From assembly GCA_014871385.1 (NCBI GenBank), contig CM026430.1:17405933-17469932 (forward strand): DNA of 64,000 nucleotides. The letters run 5' to 3'. Both the position numbers and the translations under genes were made by a program. Numbering within the stretch: the stretch's first letter is position 1; each line of letters starts with the position of its first letter. Positions 45,957-58,736 of this stretch are shown here, in pieces. Under the pieces are notes generated by a model that made no database searches, was not told the origin of the DNA, and saw only the letters and a program-made list of their open reading frames with translations. This stretch comes from Ceratodon purpureus. Its lineage: Eukaryota > Streptophyta > Bryopsida > Pseudoditrichales > Ditrichaceae.

Positions 45957-46799
45957 CTCCTAACTTCATTCTTGTTCTCCATCTTCTTCTTGTCTCCTTT
46001 CCTCCCTTGTTCCTTTCTTCATGTGATCTTCTTTCCTTAGTTTTCTTGTGATCAAATGCCACCATCATGGCTATCGAAACACCTTTGTGGCTGCAAAGAC
46101 ACCTTCATGTCTGCAAAAACACTCGCATGTCTACAAAAAACACCCTCATGTCTGCAAAACACCTTCATGTCTACAAAAACACATTCATCTTTGCAAAAAT
46201 ACCCTTCCACACATCACGTACACATTGACATGGCCATGTCAAGCATGGCAAATTCTTCAGCATGGGGATGTCCACTATAACAAATGTCGGACACAGTTCA
46301 CGTCCGCACAGACATCAACGTGGACATCATGTTGTCACCACATAGACGTCTCAAAAACCACGGTGATGTCCTCGATGACGTCTACAGTAACGCAGTTCTA
46401 ACTCAAAAATCAACGGAAACTATGCTTACGTGGCAAACCACGTCACTCCTTCGCGGCTGACACGTCAGAATTTCGCGCCGCCACGTCAGAAAATGGCGGG
46501 TCCACGTGGTCCGCTACGTCACCATGGCAGCGATGACATCCTCCTTCCATGTGGCACTGCCCGGAAAAAACTTTGCTGATGTGTCGTCAACGTGGTGTCC
46601 ACGTTGCATACTTCACTGCCCCTCAAAATCACCCGGAGACGCGCGTGCTACGGAGATGTCTGCATGTTTTTTAGGATGTCTGCATTTGTTTTTGCTGCGT
46701 CTTAGATGTTCTCATGTCTTCACAACATCCTTTACAACGTCCACTTGTTTTTTTAGACATGATTTGGGATGTCACCTAAAACGCGGGATTCTTATAGTG
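44881..46799. mobile_element. Second non-autonomous CACTA element, 1.9 kb
   Basis: The left end CACTATAAGAATCTCGCG followed by TTTTAGGTGACG matches the reverse complement of the right end (CACTATAAGAATCCCGCG followed by TTTTAGGTGACA). The inverted repeat is about 31 bp with a 3-bp duplication cat. The interior is rich in gacgtc, gacatc and ggacgtgg motifs near both ends, as in the element at 28323, but the terminal repeats differ after CACTA. No transposase is encoded. A 43-nt G run lies inside. Confidence 0.9.
45913..45955 (+). repeat. 43-nt homopolymer G tract
   Basis: An uninterrupted run of 43 G follows tccc, inside the second CACTA element. It could form stacked G-quadruplexes. Such a run may also be a sequencing or assembly artefact in exact length. 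Confidence 0.85.
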
Positions 46800-46802
46800 C
46801 AT

Positions 46803-49567
46803 TGTGCATACTAGCTATCTCTAGTAGGCATTGATCTAGAAAATATTGTCCTAAAATCTAGAAACTATTGGACGGATCTGGAAGTCACATAGTGCAGCAA
46901 TCATAACTCGGACACTTCGCGGAAAAAGTCTGTACGATGGGATGGATAAAAGAAGGGGCCGAAAGTTCAAGGTGGCTTCCCAGTTGTTTTTTGCTCCCTC
47001 TATTTTGCTTCCTATTCACTCTTGTCGTATTTGTTTGCTTTAGGTTTGCTTGTAGATTCCGGAAGTGTTTATGGTAGTCAAGGACTTGTTTGAGGTTGAT
47101 GATTGTAGGGGTTACCAAAGAGAAGTGTTAAAAATCAAAGTGATGGCAAAAAGAGGAGCTCACCAGTAACTTCGGTCCAAAGCAACTAGAACTGGACCGG
47201 TAGTCCAGAAGGTGCTTCCAGCTTTCCCAATCAAGATGGCGGAGCATGAGGTATTGAAGCAACACTTGGAGGCAATGGGGTGCAAACTTATGGTACACAA
47301 GCTGTAGACGTGGAAGGACAATAAGTTTTTATTGGAGTTGCTCAGGCCAAATAACCGGTATGACGGAAGTATGCGCTCTCATGTAGAAAGGTTGGAAGTT
47401 TAGGAATTGAGGAGGATCTATGACTTCCGGGTGGAGGAGGTTCTAGTGGCAAAATTGCGGGACAAATTCCTTAAAGGCGAGTTCAATTGATCGATGGATT
47501 TGATCATCTGAATGAGGAATTTAGTCTTGAGGATCTTTGAGATCCGGAAGTAAAATTAATAATAGGATTTTTGCTTATTTTCTACAATATTAATGTCTCA
47601 TTTGAGAATACATGCTTTCTTTTCAACAACATGAGATATTTTTTATTTTATTTTAAAGAGTAAAGAAATAGATCAAGTTTAGATGTTTAGATATCCAACT
47701 TGATTTAATCAATTGATTTCCAAAAGATTCTATTATAACACTTCTTGACCATTTTATAATGATTTGTATTTCTAGATCATCAATTTTGAATAGTGTCATC
47801 TTGTAGTAGCCAATACAAGCTAATTTTAAAATTTACAAAATATTTATAAAAATAAATAAATATTCATAATATTTTATAATGATTGATATTAATTTAAATT
47901 AAATATTTAAAAAACATATATTGTACAAATCGATTTTAAAGAAATCAGTGATTTTTTTCTATTTTATGTTAATTCACATCATCTACAAATTTGTTTAAAT
48001 GAAAAAAAATATACACAAGAAAACAACATATAGCATCAATTCAGATTTTTTTCCAAAATATCAAGAATTCATTTAATAACTTAGAGATTATTGACCTCAC
48101 ATAACTACTTAATATGATGGATGGATGGTTCTATTTTTAAAGAATATTTCATCTACAAAAAAAATTTGAATATAAATTTTAAAATATAATCTGATTTTCC
48201 ATTTTTCATATTCTATATATAATGAAAAATTTACTTCCATATGCTTGTACATAAAAAATGGTTTTTTGTACCATTACTTTATCAAGACCAAAAATACTTT
48301 TTCAATACTTAGAGAACATTTTAAGAAGATTTTTCAAAATATTGTGTAATTTTTATCTTACTTAACAGCATGAAATTTATTGCAGGATAACAAAGATGTT
48401 AAACATTATATCGTCTTTTGTACTGAAGCATTTGAAAACATTCATTTTAAAATATGAAATATTTTTATTGTTTAAATAATATATTTAAAAAAAATCCTAA
48501 AGTCATGTCTAGGTATATTATACATTTTATTGTTAATGCTGCTACAAGGATTATTATGTGTAAAATAACAAATCATACTAAAGGAAATAAAAATTCTGTG
48601 ATTGATTATTTGAAGCCATTTAACACATTTTATTGTGTAATTTCTGATAAAGGGAGGATTTGACCCTAAATCCAAACCCTCATAAACCCAACAAAATCCT
48701 TCAAAACCCAACTTCTCCAAGTGCCCAAAATCCTCGAACAGTATGGAAAACACATAAATACAATTGAAGAAAGTTCAAAACTGCATCATATAAGGCAAAA
48801 ACAGCCAATAGTCCAAATACAAATTAACCTAACACTTCTCAAACCCTCCTGATCCTACCTCCCATAATGTAGAATGAGCTCCAGAAACCCTAAAACTGCC
48901 TTTTAAACCCCTTGAAAACTGCCAAAATTCATCCAATTGGTTGTAACAAAGTTCATTCAGTCAGCTGATACAATTCATCCGTAAAAAGTGGATGAATGTA
49001 GGGGGACTACATGGATGAAATTGCGAGGGAAGTAAATGTAACTGAGGGGGAGAGACTGGTGGAATCTCCGGTTAACAATTTCATATAAAGTAAAATACAA
49101 CAAAACATATTAATCTAAGAAATTGGTTAAATCCACATTTGGTATTCTATTGAAATAGGACTTCCTTTTCATTACATCCATATTTAAAAGAAACAAATGT
49201 AATGCATCAATAATGTGTTTTTATTTTCATTTTAATTACACGGTCAAAATTTTAATTAATTGATCTAAATATTAAAAATAAATAAAAAATATATTTTAAA
49301 ATTATGTATGGATTTTAAAGCACTTTTGCAATCTTCTCATTATGGTGTGACACTAAGTGTTTTAACTACATCTATTAACTGGTTTTACTTGTCTACCTTG
49401 ATCAAATCAAACAACTTCATTTGGTACAATTTTATTGAAAAAATTAAATTCTAATAATTCAACCTTAAACAATCAGGAAAGTTATTGTTTTAAAAAAAAT
49501 TAAATAAATAAAAAATAAGACAAATATTTTTATCATGGTATGGATAATATATCACTATTGTTAAAAA
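46803..49567. other. AT-rich stretch without recognised gene
   Basis: Mostly A/T with many stops. A short open frame at 48454-48663 shows no recognisable features. No RNA gene or repeat family is evident by eye. Confidence 0.55.
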
Positions 49568-52303
49568 TCAGACAGAATTCCTTAATAAACAATCTGTTCG
49601 GATGTCTTGAATGACTTTGTATAGGACATCATGATGGACTTTGGGATTTAAGTCTAAATAGTATTGGAATAATTCTTCTAATTCTGCTTGTCGATTCTGC
49701 ACAAAAGAACATGTATGAAAATATATACAAATTTGTTATGATATAAAATTCAAAATAATAAAAACATTATTTTTTTATTTTAATTATTTCCAAAAAATAC
49801 CTGTAAGCCTTCTTCTTCAATCATTGTAACCATAGACAAACGAAAGTCAGAATAGGGATCTGATGAATGTTTAATGAGTACATTTGGATCATCTGCTACA
49901 ACAAGTGATGTATCATTCTGACTTATAAGTTGTTCTTCGTTGTCTTTCTCTTCAATATCAAAAGAGGACTCATTGTCAATTCTATCTACTTTTCTAAGCA
50001 ATGGAGTAACTGTCTTGTGAGCATGTGACTTTTGAGGAGTAGCTGTCAACCAACGCGACTCTGTAGTAGTAGTTGTTAAGGTAGTACTTGTTTGACCAAC
50101 AAATCCAACATTTTCATCCAACATAGAACATGGAGAATTAGAATCTGAATCGAGTGTAATGTTATGATTTGATGTTTGTTTTTTTGTATCATGTAAAGAA
50201 GAATTATGATCATTCTTCATTAAATCATCTTTAGCATCGATATTTTGTACATTCCGTTCATGTACACTATGGGTTGCACTGTATCCACCTTTTATTTTTG
50301 AAGGTTTGCTTTCATCACTATCAATGTGATTTACACCTAATGGCGGAGTAGAAGGTCTTTTGTGAAAGTTGTCATGATAATTAAATTCTTCTGAATCATC
50401 ACACACTAATCCTTTGAATAGTGGAGTTTTTAATGGAAATGAGTCTTGTGAATTATTCTTGGATTGAAAACATTTTTCGGTTGCTCCATTTAAAACACTA
50501 CAATAGTCAGATATGGGTCGAATGAAACTTGGCTTATCTCTTTCAATACCTAATACACAAAACAAACTATCTTCCTGATAAATTTATTGAATTGATTTAA
50601 TAAAAAAGTATTTTTTAATTTTTTATTTCGGAAAATAGTTGAAATTTAAGCAATAAGTATTAATACGCTAACAAAGAGATACAATCCAAAGAATACCTTT
50701 GAGATTAGAGGTGACATGAGTATCTCTTAAAGACAAAGAAAGACCACTAGTTTGAGATGTGCAGTTGAAAGTTGAAGTAGAGTAAATGTCAGAAGAGGCC
50801 ATCATATCATCATTAGTAGACCATCCACAATATGCAGAAGTGTTGAATCTTTCATTAGATTCTAAATTTGATATGTGAGAGTTGCAGTAATTGATACCAT
50901 TTGTTGAAGGTTCAGTTGTAGTGTTAATATTATTTTTTAATGATTTTGAAGATCTTGACAAAGATTGATGATCTTTGTTATTAGACATCTCAAAGTTTGA
51001 ATTAAGTCCTATTTGTCCATATGTTTCTATGTCTTCCGTGGATTTTGATGTTCTGGATAAATTTTGTTCGGAAGATAATGCACAACCTGTATGCATGTTA
51101 TGTCTGTATTAAAATATTTTATCTGTTAATTATAAATCAATATTATCACAGTTCAGTTTAAAATATAATTCTAAATTATGATGCATTAAATAATGGAAAT
51201 AATATACATTTTTGGTTAAAGTTAATTACGTGGAATAGGACAATTATTGGCAACATGAAGTTTGGAAGTTGTGGTGGAAGGACATTGATTATAAGTAGAT
51301 TGTTGCACATTATATGATTTTCGAGTTGAGCTTCGGGAAGTAGAACGTGATTTTTGTGTAATATCAAACAGAGTAGTGAGTTTTGGAGCTGCATATTGCA
51401 AAGGTACAGGGCCCAGATTAGGAGTTGAATCATTGTTGATATTTGGTATTGATATTGTAGGAGCAGAATATGGCCTGCCAACCTCAAATGGTGGTCGTTT
51501 GAATCCTCTTCTTTCTACACTTGCTGATGTCACTGGTCGTCGTAATAATGGTGGTCGACTTATAAGGTCTACATATTTTTTTCTCCTTTCCATTGGATAA
51601 TCCTACATTCGAAAAAATTGAATATCATCATTTTAAATTATAAATCTTAATTAACAATGATAAATCAATTATTCTATATTTAATTTATACTAAATATAAT
51701 GATGAAGATATATTAAGTATATATCATTTTATTCTTTGTTATTCATCATCCAAGAAAACTCTCATAAATTTTCAGGTCCATTGTATCATTTCATTTAACC
51801 CTAATCATCATTGTGTTCCAATTCCATTATATTTGAAAAAAAAAAAATCTTATTAAATTTATGTAAATAGATATAAAAATACATAATTTCCATAAAATAT
51901 TATCTTTAACATACTTGTTTACACTTAAGTACATTGTAAAATGATAGTGCAATATTGCAACACAGATATGGTGGTTGCAAGTTTATTTAATAAGATCATA
52001 TTATTTATGTAAGACCTGGCGTTGGATACGAGTACACATTCCGCGTATGTTTTGCAAATGATTCAAAGATTCAAAAGGAGCTTCTTTGTAATTTAAATGT
52101 GACAGTTCCACAGAACAAAGAGCACGGCGCCGTCGTAATCTATTTCTGCTCAATGTATCTGCAGATGGAGGAGGACTCTCCCACGTACTAAAACCAGTGA
52201 ATCTACTTTTGCGTACACGATCAACTCGTCGAAATAGCTCACGCACCTCCATCATCTCATCTTGCCAAATGAAGGGCTTCCGCAATTTTAAATTTGGCCC
52301 CAT
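49568..52303 (-). CDS. OVATE family protein, large five-exon form (about 642 aa)
   Basis: Exons on the minus strand are 52303-52016, 51602-51230, 51086-50697, 50549-49801 and 49696-49568, totalling 1929 nt with matching phases. The C-terminus is an OVATE domain split by the last intron. It has SSDPYSDFRLSMVTMIEEEGLQ before the intron and LEELFQYYLDLNPKVHHDVL then IQDIRTDCLL after it. This fits the family pattern of D-P-Y-x-D-F-x-x-S-M followed by a leucine-rich stretch and a paired His. OVATE proteins are plant transcriptional repressors and TRM/TALE partners acting on organ shape. The N-terminal 550 residues are Ser/Thr/Asn-rich and disordered, with an arginine-rich patch (RNRLRRRRALC). Most OVATE genes are short and intronless, so this gene is unusual in size and structure. 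The start is the first ATG (MGPNLKLRKPF) and could lie upstream. Confidence 0.8.
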
Positions 52304-55300
52304 TCCTATTATTTTGATGTGAAAGTAAAACTTGTTGTAGAAATTTCTCCACTCATAACACACATCAAATATTTGAAATGTATTAATATATTATTTTGGT
52401 ATTTTAATCCAAAAAGAGTTACATGAACTCATAAACCTACTAGTGTAACCATCATCTTTGAAATCGATGTCAAATTGAAAAGAATATGATACAAAATGAG
52501 AACAATTTTAGATTGAAAACAATTTCAGCCAAGGGATAGTAAAATCTTTTATACTTTCATCCATTGGACAATAATTACAATTACAATGACTAATAGAGCT
52601 TAAATTACGCAACGCAACCATATTGCAAACAAGAAAAAAGAATATTTTCAGATGATAGAAAGGACCAAAAGAAGTGGAAGATTATGAAAATGATTTTTCA
52701 AATTTCTTTTTTTGGCATAAAGTCCCATGAGGCAATCCATTGGGCTCATGTAACAGAATCAAAAACCAAAATACTGTGTAGTAAGTGTTTAAACGACACT
52801 ATGTATGTTGAATGTTATATTTATATCCAATGCAAAAATAATACATCAATTGGAGATAAAACAACTTACACAATCAAGACATTTATACACCTCTCAACTC
52901 TAAACAAATAACCTCAACTCACCGCAATTTAATTCCTTCAATTCTTTACAACATGCTTAAATCATTTCTATTACTATTTTGAAAGAAATCCTTTTACTTA
53001 AATATAATATAAAAGATGGGTTGTAAAGTAATTATCTTCAAATCGAACTACTCTAAAACAAGATGACTGTAACCAATTTGTTTTTAATATATTATATATA
53101 TGCAAAAAGATAGCCAATCATTTGTAATAAATGAATCCACACCATCTAAAGAAAATAATGATGTATTTCACCTTTTTCATTTCTAGAATGTATATATTGA
53201 TATTAATCAATTCAATCAACCACAAAAGTAATCACATGTTAAACCCTGAATATTACATATACCTAGGTCGGCCTTTAGCTTACTCTGAATTTAATTTATT
53301 TTTATTGAAAATGAATGTGGTTGAAATCTTTCTGTGGAGGGAATCTCATTTAGAATCCTCCAAAATTTACTTTTGAAAACTTGGATGTTGAAAATATCAA
53401 ACACTAGATGAAAAATATACATAAGAAAATTTGAACTTCAAAAAGTTAAAAAACTTTGATGACAATAAATCCACTAGCTTAGCCAACTATGATGGTGACA
53501 CTTTTGGTGCCAATAAACAATCATTTGTAAACAAGAAAAATTATTTATAGCTTTCAAATAAAGTATATTGTAATAGAATAATTATAAAACAAATAAAAAA
53601 TCCTTTAATTTTGTTTTTTATATGATTTTCTCCAAATATTTTAAAAAATATTGAATGCATGTTAAAGTTTACATTTTGTGGAGAATATATACATAAATTA
53701 ACTTTTATATAAGATTGTTTTTTTAGGATTGACTTGTAACTAGCAAAGCAATCTTGTGAGCATAGAGTATCAAGTGGCGTGCCTTCAATCGTGCATTCAA
53801 TTTTTTTTTAATTTTTTTTTGAAAACAAGTTTTTCTTAACAATATACTGAATTTGTTTTACAACAGTTCAAGCTAGATTTTAGAACTTTGAATGTACTTT
53901 TTAGTATCATTTTTCATCTTATATCTTTATGTATATCCATGTTTATGTTTATAACTTTGAAATATTTTTCATAATTATGTATAAATTTTGGAGGTTTCTC
54001 ATATGTGAAAATTTTTTTGTTTTGCCAAAAGAAGAGTCTTTTGGATATAAAAGACCGCCTTTGTTATCAAAGACATCCAAAATGTTCTACTTAAATGCTT
54101 AGGTGTTAGTGTGATCTAAACTCTTCTAGAAACCTTTGCATCGGAGGTTCCTTTTATTTGATACTAGAAGGCTTAGGATTTCTTAAACAATATCTTTGGG
54201 GAAAAACTAATGTGTAACATAGAATTTCAAATTATCGAATTGTCGGATTGTTCCAAATTTACTTTTATCAATTTTCAATTTGGATTTCATCGTTTGATCC
54301 AAATGGTCACTTCTCTTGAATGCAAAGGCTTGATTCTTTTAAGCAGGAAGGCTAGCAAATTGTAGAAGAAAGTTGTTGGATTTTAATATTTGGATCCAAG
54401 AAGCAATGCTTATCTTATAGTTTGCTCCTTCTAAATTTTATTTTTTTAAGTTAGTTAATTTTGAGGTTATTTTTTAAAATTAAAAGAAGGTTTTTAATTG
54501 CATGTAAATGAGGTATTTGTGTTGTCTTTGAACTTGAGTATTTCAAATACTTGAAGAAGGAAATTGACCAAAAGAGAGAATTAGATAGTATAATTTGTTT
54601 TTCTACTTGTCATCCTTACGGAGAGTTTTAGCTTCCATATCCAAGGGGATTGATTATATCCTATGTCAATGTAAATCTACAGTTGAATAGAAAGAATGAT
54701 GTTGACTCATGTTGAAGAAGAATGGACCCACAAACTCCAGCAGTGACCAAATCATCCAATTTGGTAATATGCCATTTGAGGAGCTATAACCATTGTTCAA
54801 GGAGCAAAGTTCTAAGTCCAATATTGGAAAAGCAGAATCATGTCATAGAGAAGAAGAATTAGTATCACATAATACAAGATGTATTGTACAATTTTCAGTA
54901 GCTACTAAGACTATTCTTCAAATGAGTTTCTAAACAGTGAATGCATTACCTATTGCAATTTGTAATCTTTTGATTTTTTAAATTTTTAGCATGATGTAGA
55001 GATTATTTAAAAAGTGACCATTTGGAAATACTTTGATTTTCTCATAGGGTTTAATAAAGTAATCGCCTTGTCAATATAAGCAAGTTCCATAAGAAGGTGA
55101 TTGATGCAATGAATGCTTGCAAAAAAGTTCTTAATACCAACATCAACTACATATTTGCAATAGAAAATATAGTAAATAGATAAGTTTAGTTATCTGAGAT
55201 ATATATTTATATTTTTAATTTTAAAAGACATGTTGAATAAAGTCCGAGATGTGCTTGTCACTAAAGTATTGTTAATTTTTTCATTCAAATTTTGTGTCTT

Positions 55301-56191
55301 AAATTTCTTCATCTTATCACAATACTGCTTTAGAGACGGGTTTTTTTCATCCATATGACTCATATCATCATATTGTTGTCGTCAACTCTTATCATATAAG
55401 TATACTAATTAATCCAAATATCATTGTTTTAATACCTCATTATTTTGTAGACTAGGATGATTTGAATTTAAGAGACTTTTATCTTTGGATATTTGATTAT
55501 TTGAATTAGAAGAACTATGATTATAAAGCTATCCATCATTCTAATTTTGGAAGAAAATATTTGTTAAGGCCAACATTCATTTAGATCCAAGAAACATTTG
55601 TAATCACAAGATTCTTCCATTCTTCTCTAAAGTAATAAGTATAATAGTTTTGGTAGATTTCACTATTATGGTACTTTATATTTTCAAGAAAAACATGTTT
55701 TGAATTCAAGAGAGACATTATTATTGAGTATATGATCTTCCAACTTGCAAAAAATGTGACCAAAAAGTACTAGAGAGTATAAGTATTAGCTCGTTTTTGT
55801 TGCAATATAGAAAATAAAATAAACAAAGCCATGACATTCTATGAATTATATTTTTCAACAAAGAAGATATTAATAGATCAAGTCCTTGTGAAGGAGTGAG
55901 CGTCGGATCCAAGAGTTGGGTCTTGGACTGAACAATCACTATTGAAGCACAACCTTTAAGCAACTTTGCACGCCAAGTTGAAACAATATAAAACAATATT
56001 TGTATCATATATTGCTTATCAGATCCAAGAGTCAAAGATATTGGTCGCAAATACGAAGAATAAAGCAATCTTTGGTTCTAGATAATTACCCCTGCTCAGA
56101 ATTCTGCAATTTCCATCTAAGGCCTAAGTGCTACTATGTGCCCAAAATTGCGAACCACCCAACATTCAATCAATTAATTAATGCTGGCTAA
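52304..56191. other. AT-rich stretch without recognised gene
   Basis: Dense in stops and A/T runs. Open frames at 52684-52911 and 53131-53376 have no recognisable domain or splice support. The first few hundred bases presumably include the OVATE gene promoter. Confidence 0.55.
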
Positions 56192-56468
56192 GGGGCATGA
56201 GGGGTGTGACGTGGAGGGGTCCACGTGGCATGGTGATGGTGGCATGATGTATGGCATGATGTATAGCATGATGTATGGCATGGTTATGGCATGGTGATGG
56301 AATTGGAGATTGTCCCATATTGTTTGGAGATGCAGAGATGAGGAAGTATAAGAGTGGGAGTTGAGGGCACAAAATCCAAATACATTTTATTGTGAGTTTT
56401 TTAGTGTTAAAAATAAATGCCATGTGGCACCTCCTCAAGGGGGTCCACGTGGCATCCCCTCATGCCCC
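56192..56468. mobile_element. MITE-like inverted-repeat element, about 280 bp
   Basis: The left end ggggcatgaggggtgtgacg and the reverse complement of the right end (ggggcatgaggggatgccac) form imperfect terminal inverted repeats of about 45 bp with ccacgtgg cores. The flanks are taattaatta on both sides. The interior has a run of atgtatggcatg repeats. Exact target duplication is unclear. Confidence 0.65.
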
Positions 56469-58736
56469 ATTAATTAATTAATATCAAAACAGCAGCATTA
56501 AACAGCTATCCCACTATCAGGGATAAACTGGAGTGCTACTATAGAGCATGAACTATTCAGAAATTGTATACATGTTTTCTGTCCTTGCTCATGGTTTGTC
56601 ACTTCAGCTGCCTTTGCTCGTACTTCCATACACTCTAGCTATTGCAATCAGCCAAGGCTTTTTATGTAGCATCTTTGGCCTTATGTGGAAGATGTCATAG
56701 TGGTATATAATCTCAGGCCAAGATCAATTTAAATATGTAGAATTTAGTAATATTAGAACAAATGTTAAGATACGCTCAATAAATGTGATTTTCCATTCCA
56801 GTATGGACAATATGGTAAATAACCAACAAATGCTTCTTTCCAGAAGCTAATATTACAAATAATTACAAAAAACTTCCCTTGAAACCATGACTCTTGGATC
56901 CAAGAATCATAAAACAAGACTTTGGGGGGTTTTCAAAATCTGGAAAAGAGAATTGAAATTGATGGTACAAAATAAAAAATTAAACGCTTTAAAGAACCAA
57001 GTTTTTTTCTCTCTCGAATGAGAGTGAGAGAAAACTTGACTTTAGAGATATTTTTCAATTAAAGAGAGGGTGATGAATATGATCATATATCTCAAAAAAT
57101 TAATACTTATAAATAAACCTAAGTTTTGTCTCTCAGATGAGAAAGAGAAAAAAAATTGACTCTAAAGCCATCTTGGAATCTAGGAGAGAAAGTAAAGATG
57201 ATGATATATCTTAGGGGTCCATGTTTCTCTCTTTTGGATCTGAGAGAGATGAAAATGGTCCTTGAAGAAGTCTTAGTATCTAGAAGGAGTGAATGTATGA
57301 ATTTATATTTGAAGCATGAAATTCTTGGATCCAAGACCCATGTTTAGTGATTGAAGTTATAAGAAATCCTTGCTTTGGTATCTGCACATGTTGAATTTTG
57401 GAGGAATCCTCTTATCTTTTCGTCTGTGAATCCTGGAAATGCGTTCTGATGTTCAATGCAAACAAACTCTGCAAATATGAGGAGTGAGGTCAATGCATGG
57501 AGCAACCAATGCCTTCGTCCGCGATGGTAGGTGAGTCCGAAGTATTTAATGTGGGCCACGAGATTTTACAGTACGTAATGTACATGTAGATCACGATCGT
57601 TCATGTTGAATGCTTAGAACTTGTGTAGAGACTATTCCTAGCTGTAAGGATGGGAGGAGGTAGCTGCGAAGGCCAGGTTTAGGTTGAGTTATTCAACAAT
57701 CAGGGGCTTATGGAGTCATCCCAAAAACTCTTGAGCTATGCCTGTAGGTCTGAGTCCTGCCAGGATTTTGAGAGTACTGGATTGTGTGACGTACTACACC
57801 GAAACCTCGAAAACAACTATTTCAAGTTAGTATTGAAAAGAGAGTGGTAGGATTGAAGTAACATTCTCAAGGTTAGACCTCTGATTACCATGAGATCCTA
57901 GCTTTTGGAAGAATCTTCAATGAAACCTTGGACCTGCAAGGTATCGGAGAATGGGCAGATACATGTCGGTCTCCCGTCGGACAAGTCGTAATGGGCAAAG
58001 TTGGTCTAATTGATGAGTGTTGCTTGCTGCTGCAATTGAGACAACAAAAGTCTGATGCCTTGTGAAGGGGAGTACCAATCCCTACCACCTACCAGGCTCC
58101 ATGCCAGGAAGCCGCCAACAACTCGCGTGAGCTCAATTTTAATTTAACTACTTTCTTGACATCCCTGGTTATCAGATGCAAGTTACAAAGCTTCCTCTGG
58201 TAGGAGCAAATTGATAAAGGCAACACTCACTGAACCAAACCCATGGCCAACTGTGGACGATTGCAGTAAAATAGACAAATACATTGGAGTGTTGATTCTT
58301 GGGGTGATTTTCATTAATTCATTTGACCAATTTGCGACAATATATTACTCTAGCCCACAGTATCTACGGACTTTGGTGTAGTTGGAGGTGATCGCCGCAC
58401 TGCAGGGACGTAAAATTGCGGCCTGTGTACGAAACCTTGGTCACTGAGGCGGCAGGCCCGCTCAATTTAACCTGAAGACTACAGCTGTCAGCTTCAATGA
58501 TTAACAGTTGGCGACCAAAGATCATTGGTTCTGATCCGCGTATGATTTACTGTTTGTCTGAAAAGGGTCTTAACTCTGCACTTTCGATTCAGAGTCCTTG
58601 AGAAGGTCGACAAAGTATTTTGGTGGCTGACCCCAAGGAACGAACCATATAGATCACGAACTGCAACATCCATGCCGAAAAAGAAGAACCTTGAAGTCGC
58701 AATAACCACACACATGGGAAATCTTCAATACAAGTC
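56469..58736. other. Intergenic, 3' side of EXO70
   Basis: No gene recognised. At 56880-57340 the phrase cttggatccaagaatc and ctctcxgatgagagag-like motifs recur, suggesting a diverged short repeat. The last several hundred bases probably contain the EXO70 3' UTR. Confidence 0.45.

Noticed and set aside
48454..48753. Short overlapping frames in AT-rich DNA
   Set aside because: No domain, no splice or promoter context, and composition same as the surroundings.
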